Of a DNA stretch of 64,000 nt, positions 56,142-64,000 are shown one piece after another. The position numbers and the translations under genes are program-made. Source of the stretch: Tetraselmis striata (Eukaryota > Chlorophyta > Chlorodendrophyceae > Chlorodendrales > Chlorodendraceae); contig VCJN01003322.1 in NCBI GenBank assembly GCA_006384855.1, positions 186,001 through 250,000 on the forward strand, given 5' to 3'. How positions within the stretch are numbered: the first letter of the stretch is position 1; each line of letters begins with the position of its first letter. The notes beneath the pieces are model-generated. The model had not been told where the DNA came from. It made no database searches and saw only the letters and a program-made list of their open reading frames with translations.

Positions 56142-57741
56142 CCCCCCGCCGGCAGGATCTTACATGGGCACTGGCGTTAAGGCCGCCTCCGGCGACGGTC
56201 CATCCCAAACTCTCACGAGCCGGGGGCTGGAGTCCACCCTGAACGGTATTGTAAGTCGGCGGGTGGCTGGCATGATTGCGTAGAGGAATTGAATTTCACA
56301 AGCGTTGAACGCCCCGTGTCGCGTTTTTTGTTTTTGCTCCAGCGGCTCGGGACAAGGCGGTGTTGTCGGCTGTCTTTTACGAATGCTGGCCGCGCGACAC
56401 TCAGACCGGGTCCCTTGCCCTCTGAAGGAGACGCCGAGGTTTCCCATCGCCGCGCCCCCGTATATCGAGCGGATATGCTACGCTACCTTGAACTACCGTG
56501 CCGGCTACACAGCAGCAAACCACATCTACGTCAAGGAGACCGTCATCGCCGCGTTCCGAGAGTACACCCCCTCCCCCTTGCTCCCAACCCCACTGCGACC
56601 ATCCTTGTGGGTTGGGCTGACGGTGCACCTTGTGCTATGACATGAAGCAGGGGGACATAAGGAACTACCTCGCTCGGCACTACTACCAGGATGAGGGCAA
56701 TGACGGCCAAGTAGGTAGAAGAAGGGACCATTGCCGAGCGAGGACCGATTTGCGAAGGCCCTCGAATTTGCAGAGGCTTGGCACCAGAGCGGGATGGGGA
56801 GGTACTACCAAGCCGGCAAGTGCCCCCTTCTAATGTATGTGATGTTTAAGGGCGAGGAGGAGGTCTGCGAGGTCTATAACGTCACGCCGCACTCGGAAGC
56901 CGCAGGTGAGTCGCGTTTGTTTTCTCACTTGTTCGATTACACAGTCACCGCCGCGACAAGGAATCAACACGCACACTGTCTTTCGCAGTTGCTGCGTCAG
57001 ATCCCCGTCCAATCCCGACGTTTGGCGGTAAGCCGATCGTATCAAGTGTTCATCGCAACAAGGTCGTGTCGCTGCCGCTGGCGGGCACCGCTGCGTCGCC
57101 AAAGCTCCACGGCTTGGTGGGTGTGCTGAAGCAGGAGCATATGAGGGCGGGCGGCATCATCAAGCACAGTCAACACCAACGCGATCAAGAGTTTGGCCGC
57201 CACGCAAGCCTTCCCCTGCGACAACGTCGACGAGGGCAGTAGCCCGGAGCCCCCCGTCAAGAAGGCCAAAGCAAGCAGCCCGCCAAGCCGGCGGCTGGAG
57301 TGCCGGCCCGGGGCCGGGGTGGTGATGGGGCAAGGCGGGCGGTGGGGGCGTTCGGGTCGCGGGGCGGCCGCCAGGCCGCCGTAGCCGCTGCCGCCACGAC
57401 CCGCGAGCAGTCGCAAGCCCGCCGCCGTGGCGGTGCCGGCCGAAACCGGATGTAAATAATTTATTCCGCCCGCCCACTGCCGCGCGCCTCGCCGCCCACT
57501 GCCACGCGCCCGCTCACTGACACTGCCGCGCGCGCTATCGCGGACTATTTAGGCCATAGCGCAGCGAAATTTTCGGGCTTCTAGAGGCAGATCCCGGATA
57601 GACCACCGCGGATATTGCGTCGCGATGACGTGTGATATGCGCCTAATGCAGTTTATTACGAGTATGTCACGGAATGACTAGTACATACGAGTGTCATTTT
57701 ACTGGTATAAGTATAAGATTACATGATAAATACATGGTATT
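55722..57741 (+). mobile_element. ORF1-type element, copy B (TRIM empty site)
   Basis: Starts with a short frame at 55723 (Met-Ala-Thr-His-Ala-Lys-Leu) and continues in fragments through 57420 with the gag-like blocks shared with copy A. A C run lies at 56113-56140. The 3' region 57420-57741 matches 19395-19720, including the GC-rich CGCCCACTGCCGCGCG block and the TAAGATTACATGATAAATAC end. It has one GCCCC (complement of 57345-57349) where copy A holds TRIM 1. The element is frameshifted. Its class is uncertain: no polymerase or recombinase is encoded within it. Confidence 0.55.
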
Positions 57742-57749
57742 ACACGCTA

Positions 57750-58868
57750 ATTACGAAGGGGTCCGGGAGCGTGCGGTGGTGAAGGGTACGGATAATGGGG
57801 AGGAAGGACTCAATACCCATACGGACGGCTTTGAGCTCTTTCCGAGTAATATGTGCAGAGCGGTTCTCGTCGTACCATACAACCCGAGCCTCACGGTGTT
57901 CGTTCAAAATGGCGGTCCAACTGTGCGACGAATTGTCAATGAAATCTGCAAGTAACCGGTTTTGATAGGGCGCTAAATGGGGCGGCCGTTGTGTTGGGTG
58001 GGCACGCCCACCCACAATTGTTGCAAATCACGTTCGAGCTGGTGGGTGAGCTTGACGCGACCGGACCAAGAGTCGCGATGAGTCTTGAGCACATCATGAG
58101 CTCACGGAGGTAGAAAAGGGCCCGGCAGGGCGATGGCCAAGCAATAGAGAAACTGACACGCACTTGCTTGCGAGGGCAGCCAACTCGCGAGCAAGCAGCA
58201 AACCACCGGCGGTCGCGTTTCGCACGTTGGATCAATAGTTTTGCCGTACGACCAATCTCGGCAAGTTTCTCAGCGGGCGCATGACGGAGAGTAGGCGACC
58301 CCGACTTGTCAATTTCTACCCCCATGTGCACGAGCTTTTGGATGGGATCATAGACGCCCTTGTTGGAGTTGCGCAACATGCCAAACCCCAATAGGTGGCG
58401 TTCGATGTAGTCACGTTGCCAAATGGCATGAGCCCGAGTCTTGGCTAGAAACAAGAAATCGTCCATGCATGGCAACGTGCGGAGGCCAAATCGGCGCCGG
58501 GGGTTTGGTGTGCCGTCAGCTTGAGTCGGCTTACTGCGCAATGCCATGGTGATGACGTTGATGAACTGACATTAAAAGCAAGGGGACAACGACTAGCCCA
58601 TGGGAAGCCCAACCAGTCGGTAAAGAGTACCGCGGTAATCGTACGTGAAAAAGTCGATGTCCTCATGGGAGATTCCAACCGCGTAAACCCATCATGCAGG
58701 TCCATCTGCAACAACATGCAATCCCGACATCACGCCAAATTGCGTAAATGCGAAACTGCGAAAGCGTCTCGAACAAGAGATAGCGCGTCTCGTAGTAGCG
58801 GTTCATGGGTATGGAGGTCAATGATGAGCCTCCATTTGTTTGTTCCAGCTAGGAAGCAAGAACAATAG
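57750..58868 (-). pseudogene. DIRS reverse transcriptase and RNase H fragment
   Basis: On the minus strand: a Trp-Asn-Lys-Gln-Met-Glu-Ala-His-His stretch (same as at 31660), Leu-Leu-Gln-Met-Asp-Leu-His-Asp-Gly-Phe (palm Asp), then in another frame Pro-Cys-Met-Asp-Asp-Phe-Leu-Phe-Leu (the catalytic YMDD box, with Cys for Tyr), Leu-Gly-Phe-Gly-Met and Val-His-Met-Gly-Val-Glu-Ile. RNase H follows with Ser-Ser-His-Ser-Trp-x-Ala-Ile-Leu and Ile-Thr-Arg-Lys-Glu-Leu-Lys-Ala-Val. The recombinase is missing: the sequence ends where copy B of the ORF1-type element ends. Several frameshifts show it is inactive. Confidence 0.65.
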
Positions 58869-59151
58869 TACGCTTACGGTATGGGTCGGGATGTAGTCGT
58901 AACGGCCCGTAATCATGGATTTTCGACTGTACCCGGCTGTCCTTGGTCGTAATCCGGTCGTATCGCTGCTAATCACTGCGAGCTATCGGCCCCGGTACTC
59001 GCTAAATCGCACAGCGATGATGGAATCACCCTGGACAGCTACGGAACGGTTGATGTCTAGTACTTAACGGGCGGCGGGTCCCGGGTGATGACAGTACTTA
59101 TACAATTTGTCGTATCCTACTCACGCCCGTGCCTACTGCCTCGGGTAGCCG
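58869..59151. other. Spacer left of LINE copy B
   Basis: About 280 bp, with nothing recognised. Confidence 0.4.
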
Positions 59152-59473
59152 AATGTACTTAATATAATTACATGAGCTAGCAGCAGAAGGCGATATCGGA
59201 AATGACCAAAATAAAAGGGCAATAAAAAAGGTCCTCTACAGCGACTGCGGGGTGGAAGCAGTAACATGAGAAGACGCAGAGTGGGCACGAGCACACGCAT
59301 CAGACTTGGCCATCTGCACACCGGCAGAGAGAATGCCGCCCAGGGTACCATGCACGCAAGCCGAGACCCGCTGCAACAGCCCCCGCCGTGTGCGCGACAG
59401 GTGCCGGCGGAACTCTGCAGGTTGGCTGGCGACAAAGTTTCGAAGTGCCTGAACGGATTAATGTACTTAATAT
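59152..59473 (-). mobile_element. 5'-truncated LINE (copy B) with 14-bp target-site duplication
   Basis: The body 59166-59459 is the complement of the last 294 bp of the family, matching 11654-11945 at over 90 percent identity. It includes the end of ORF2, the 3' UTR and the TGTAA-containing terminus. Perfect direct repeats AATGTACTTAATAT lie at 59152-59165 and 59460-59473. 5' truncation with a long target duplication is the hallmark of target-primed reverse transcription. There is no poly(A) tail. Confidence 0.9.
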
Positions 59474-59572
59474 TACTCCATCTAGTAATACGGTGCACGT
59501 CGCTGATATTGTGGTTATACGCTACTAAGCCTTAACTCCACCGCGCTCGCAGGCGGACATCACCACAACACA

Positions 59573-60600
59573 ATGTCAGAGCCGCCGTCGCAGAGTGGGC
59601 CACCGGCCGCGGGCGGGCCACTGAAGCCACTGGGATCGATCATGTCCGAACCCATCGCCTCCGAGGCTAACGGGTACATCGGGCTTCTCGTGAATAAGTT
59701 GTTCGGAGAGGATGCCGATTGGTTCGGACAGGTGGGCCACTCTCTCGCACGCATCCGCACAGCGCACGGAAATCGTAAATACTTGTATTTTCAATGCGCG
59801 CCGATACGGCACGTCACACAATTCTACCCACTTCGCCACCATAACGCACCCACCAGTACTCACAAGTGCCAACAATGGCGTACGAGAGTAAGAAAGGCAT
59901 CGCAAGGCGAGGGCACGGGCGGCGGCGGCGGCCGCGAGTGCCGATGCTGGCGGGCGGGCCGCGGGCGGGCCACGGCCGGCGGGCCGCGACCGGCATGCCA
60001 CCCTCGCTGCCGCCTGCTGAACCTGGCGGACGGGCGCCTCGCCCGGCGACGCAGCTGGCAACTGTTGTGTCAATGGCGGACGCGTTGACCACAACGGTCT
60101 TACATTTGACCGTGGAGGGTGAGGAGCTGATGAGGGCGGCAGCAACGCAACACCGCGAGACGGTTGAGGAGCTGCGGTCGGCTGTCGGCTGCCGAGATAT
60201 CAGCGAAGCAGAGCAAACATGCAGCACGCGATGCCCAGTCGAAGCTGTATCAGCACAACGGATTCGGTACAACGTCAGAAAGCGCAAGCACGGTGCTGAC
60301 GAGGAGGACTGTGAGGCGGGGGATGAGTCATGCAGAGAATCAGCGGAGGGCGGGGACAACAGCTGTGAGAAGCCGAGACAGCGCATACGGCGGAATCGCC
60401 GAAAAGGGCTGCATTACAAGCTGCGGAGGGCAGCCCCTGAAAACTTTGCTGTCATGCCGCAACAATTACACCACTGGCTTCTGGATACCTCTGATCTGGC
60501 TGGCGGCTGCGGGCTGCAGGGCCGCAGGACCGAGGTGGCTTTGCTGGTGAGCCCGGAGAGTCTGCATGCTGTGGAGGCGGCGCAGCCGCATATGCAGTAG
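59573..60600 (+). CDS. Hypothetical proteins, two overlapping frames in a repeat-rich context
   Basis: A 171-codon frame (59573-60088; Pro/Gly-rich start, then Gly-Tyr-Ile-Gly-Leu-Leu-Val-Asn-Lys-Leu-Phe-Gly-Glu-Asp) overlaps a 244-codon frame (59866-60600; basic Arg/Gly-rich start, a helical Glu/Arg region near residues 75-110, several Cys, Arg/Lys-rich end). Neither matches a known domain. Composition and position between a LINE copy and repeat R30/61 suggest ORF1-like retroelement sequence, with a frameshift near 59870 or an intron joining the two. Function is unknown. Confidence 0.3.
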
Positions 60601-60789
60601 ACAATGCTCTGAAGCGAGCCCCAATTGTCTGCTCTTCGCCTGCCCCAATGTAACGCACCAGCTTGGCAGCAATTGGCAGCTCTTTCGTCCCTAGCGGAGC
60701 GCACATCTCGGCACCTATACCGACTATATACCTATACCTATACCCATACCGAGTATAGTAGGGCTAGTATAGACCGAGCCACGCCCACA

Positions 60790-61300
60790 CGGGGGGGGAG
60801 GGGGGGGGGGGGGCGACAGGCATTGATCATGGGTGACTGTTGGTCGACACTGGTCGCAAGGCTTGGACCTTGTTCCGCTTAGCGGGGATGAAGCGCTGCG
60901 GCTTCGTCCTCTCGCTGTATTATTGGGCGAGCGAGTAATAGTCAGCAGCTCGTTTGCGGGCTAGTAGTTAGCGCTTCCCAAGCGGCGCACGTCCATCAAC
61001 CACATAAACCCTACCGGGGTTTTCCAAAGGGGTGGGGGGGGGGGGGGGGGGGAGCGAAAGGCTACGCTCACCGTACAGGGTACGATGGCGAAAGAACGGC
61101 ACCCTGCGCGCCAAAATTGCCGCGACTTTGCTGTGGCGCGCTCGGTGGACCATGCACAGCAAAGGAGAGTGGACCGGTCGGCCTCCGGGGAGGCAGGTGG
61201 TAGTGGTCACTCCTCATCGGCCCCGGAAATACCGCGCATCACATACGCGCGCTGCGGGCCCCTCGGCAGGGCTATCCCGTACAGTGTGACAGCATAAACT
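60790..61300 (-). repeat. Dispersed repeat R30/61, copy 2
   Basis: The complement of this segment matches 30705-31130. It carries two G runs, 60789-60814 and 61033-61051; the second is at the same internal site as the C run of copy 1. Confidence 0.7.
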
Positions 61301-62652
61301 AGTAGTTTAGAGCACAAACGACTCGCGACGGTGGCGACTGCTACCCGTACTTACAGGCGGCGGCGGGGCCCGGCGGCGCACGGACGATACTGTCCGCCGG
61401 ACAGACGACCGCGCAGACAGCCATCATACAGGAACACTGCAACAGTGTGCAAGGTACCCACCGCCCCACCTGCGCACGGTACTCGAGCTAACAGCCCCAC
61501 CAGATGAACACCAGCAATCTGGCGGTGCGAAGCGCTGATAGGCGGTGAGGTGGTGCTGAAGTCTCGTGCGCCGTAGTCCACCGAGTCAATTTCCGACGAC
61601 ACCTGAGTGTTGCTACCTGTAATTATCTTATACTCTACTCGTCCTGTTATTGTGTGATCTACCAGTAAATGATATTCGGTCTCTAGACACGAGGAGAAGG
61701 AAGCAATGATGTACGGCCAAGATTACTTATCGGCACATGAGGATATGTCTCGGGACACCGACGTCTTTGTCAACTGTGCCTCTTACGGTTCTGTTATGTC
61801 CAGCACCTGCATTGTTAGTTGCATGTTCTCGCTTTGCGTACCCGGGTATATATAGTGTATCGGTATTTGCTATAATAGATGCTCTTACGTCAAATGTTGC
61901 CTGTGGCTGAGACACCCCACTTCCAACAATGCGGGGAGGCATCGCTGCCTCACACAGTGGCTGCTCAAAGCAACGCCGTCGGATTTGCGTTTCCTGAGCA
62001 CACATTGCACATGGTGTGCTGCATGCTGATACGTTGGACAGGGACACAAGGTCATGATGTACCGCTCGACGGGGTGACAGTCAATTATCTCAACGCATGC
62101 ACATTTGCACCGGGATTTTTATTGTCGCCCATGTAATTTGCTTGCAATACACATCCGCCTGCACACTTTATGGAATACAGGACCATCCCTGAGAAATCTA
62201 GAAAACGCTTCCCTGAGCTGGTTTGCATGCCTTGTCGTACGTGTATGGTATCCCTTACAAGTTCTGTGTTCCATTGCAGTAGCTGCGACAACAGCTGTTA
62301 TTTGGATGCCACTGTTAGACTCTATGACGTGGAGTTTGCAGGGCTTTTAAGGCAACGGCAACGGCAAGTTCGGGCCCCCGGTGCGCGCTCGTAGCATGTA
62401 ATATTTATAATATGGCGTTATTCTAACATTAATAAAGAAATATTTATTCTGGTGCAGTGGGCGTCTGTAGCATATGGTCAGCAAATCTGTCCTCAATATA
62501 CATGTTTTTCGAGGGAAGCTGGATGTATATCCCCCTTTCGCTCTACATGGCAGCGCCAGTGGATGTCATCAAATGCTTGGACAAAAGCGTACTTTTTCTG
62601 CGAGGTACGATTGAACCAGAGGAACCGAAGCGCAAATTAAATGTAAATACAG
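61301..62652. other. Spacer and 3' flank of the Gln-rich gene
   Basis: No gene is supported. The short frame 62170-62394 has clustered Cys pairs (C-x2-C-x2-C, later C-x2-C) but no splice-linked continuation. 62400-62460 is AT-rich. Confidence 0.35.
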
Positions 62653-63418
62653 CTAAGGATGGTGTGGATGAGGGTTTTGCTGCTGCTGTTGATGCTGATG
62701 CTGCTGTTGAAGTAGTTGCTGTTGGTGCAACATGTGTTGTTGCTGCTGTTGTTGTAATAGTTGCAATGACTGCTGCTGCTGCTGCTGTTGGATTGAGTGC
62801 TGCTGCATTTGGCTTTGCTGATGCGCTTGCGATTGGAGGTGCATTTGAGGCGAGCCTGGATGAGCTTGAGTTGGTTGCAGCAAGCCTGCCTGCACCTTCC
62901 ACAGCTCAGGGGCAGAGTTGCTCCGCTTCAGACCGCCACCTTCGTTGACCCCGGGATGTCCTTGTGCAGGTTGTGCCATTTGTGTATGATGTTGAGACTG
63001 GATGATGCCTGCTGTATGGTGCCCGTTGTTGAGAACGTTCCACGCCTGGGAACCGGGTAGGCTGGTGGAGAGATGCATTGCCGAGCCTGCAGGAACAGTC
63101 CCATGATGGCGGTGCTGCGCTTGAAGGGCTGCAATGTGCTGTGCATGCTGAGCTTGAGCATGCGCCTGCGCCTGGAGGTTTTGCTGTTGCTGTTGCTGCT
63201 GCAAGTGGGCTCCTGCAAGCCATGGGCAAAGGCGAGATATTCAGCACGCCACATCCATGGCCAGTGGACAGCACATGAACACACAACGTTCTAAATCATA
63301 ACCTTGATGCCGTGTTGTGCAGTTGTGTGAGTCTGGATTTGACTTTGTGATGAGGACGAAGCGGCCACATGTGAGGAGCATCTAAATCTTCCCGAGGAAC
63401 AGTTAAGCAATCCTTCAT
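62653..63418 (-). CDS. Gln-rich protein, 3' exons (partial)
   Basis: Two minus-strand exons join in phase: 63303-63418 and 62653-63198, with the stop at 62653-62655. The last exon encodes 181 residues with long Gln runs, Gln/Ala and Gln/His stretches, and a central Lys-Arg-Ser-Asn-Ser-Ala-Pro-Glu-Leu-Trp motif. The exon before it is Ser/His/Gln-rich. Upstream exons would lie in 63419-64000 or beyond the window; the frame starting at 63995 is one candidate. Such composition is common in transcriptional co-regulators and RNA-binding proteins, but no domain supports a function. Confidence 0.5.
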
Positions 63419-64000
63419 CTGGAGTCGCACACACTATATATATGTAAACATAGCCCAACCTCAGTGGGTCTATGCATCTGCAAAATGGTGGGGACATGAT
63501 ACAATAGGGTTGAGGCATTGCATAGCGCAAGGGTATTTTTACCGTTGCGGTCGTCCACAGATGGTGCTGCACCGCCACAGTCTGGGGCCTGGATCAACAC
63601 GCCCCAGCAGCCACGGTGTCAGTTATGAGCGGTTCCATCACTTCTCAAGCATGCAGGCGCCTGATCAAAAGATGGCCACCACATGGTTTCCGGGTGCCCA
63701 GAGGGGTGGGAGCTAAATCGTGCACAGCTTTGGTAGAGGATAGCAATCATGCTAAAAAATCCAATGGCAACAAACATATTCGGAAGCCTGGAACCCCTAC
63801 GGCCCCCCTAACCCCCTCCGTTTCTCTCAAAAGCCAACGCCAAAGGTGGGTTTGTGTTTGCGCCACCTGTTGCGAGGTCCAACGCCCGCGCTTCGCTGCA
63901 CCGGGTGCGTGGTTGGTGGGTTCGACCTTTTGCACGTGAGGCCCGTCAGTTGCTACGCACTCAGCACCCCTTTTGTGCGTCCGCCCGCTCTCCATTGTAT
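63419..64000. other. Right edge, possible intron or 5' exons of the Gln-rich gene
   Basis: A minus-strand frame (63747-63995) starts with an ATG five bases from the window end and is basic and Gln/Trp-containing. It could be a 5' exon of the Gln-rich gene. No junction could be tested. Confidence 0.25.

Noticed and set aside
62170..62394. Short frame with clustered Cys pairs, possible zinc ribbon
   Set aside because: Only 74 codons, spacing does not match a known finger, and no supporting splice sites or neighbouring exons were found.
1..64000. CRISPR arrays, bacterial operons or riboswitches
   Set aside because: The window is eukaryotic (spliceosomal introns in all long conserved genes); no regularly spaced repeat array was seen.

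Overview
This is a nuclear window from a eukaryote, most probably a chlorophyte green alga. The support is: intron-dense genes with GT-AG junctions that rebuild full-length proteins; TGTAA (the usual chlorophyte poly(A) signal) 100-190 nt past several stop codons; an EsV-1-7-type cysteine-repeat protein; and an algal mix of transposons (tyrosine-recombinase/DIRS-like, Ty3/gypsy, LINE, CACTA-like). The species cannot be named from the sequence. Homopolymer G/C runs of 15-45 bases recur about every 2-3 kb, mostly in introns and spacers.

Host genes. A rightward EsV-1-7-like gene (5.2-6.9 kb) converges on a leftward six-exon NUDCD2 homologue (7.27-8.35 kb). A leftward seven-exon gene (24.35-26.48 kb) encodes a type II membrane protein with a Cys-rich PAN/apple-like domain. 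A rightward five-exon Hsp70-interacting protein (HIP, 32.7-34.3 kb) is followed by a leftward 17-exon xanthine dehydrogenase (38.19-48.07 kb). The 3' part of a Gln-rich gene lies at the right edge. NUDCD2 and HIP both belong to the Hsp90/Hsp70 co-chaperone network and XDH is the purine-catabolic molybdo-flavoenzyme; the genes are otherwise functionally unrelated and not operonic.

Transposon islands. About 10.0-23.4 kb is a nest. An old tyrosine-recombinase retroelement has 265-bp direct terminal repeats and a recombinase gene split in two by a Ty3/gypsy element. That gypsy element was itself invaded by a DIRS-like fragment (RNase H plus recombinase) and by an ORF1-type element. The ORF1-type element in turn holds a complete 408-bp terminal-repeat retrotransposon in miniature (TRIM) with a 5-bp target duplication; its empty site is preserved in a second copy of the host element at 57.3 kb. 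A second TRIM of the same family lies at 12.8-13.2 kb. 27.5-32.1 kb and 50.3-61.3 kb hold eroded transposase, LINE, DIRS and CACTA-like remnants, including a 5'-truncated LINE copy with a perfect 14-bp target-site duplication. The remaining stretches are spacers in which no gene could be supported.
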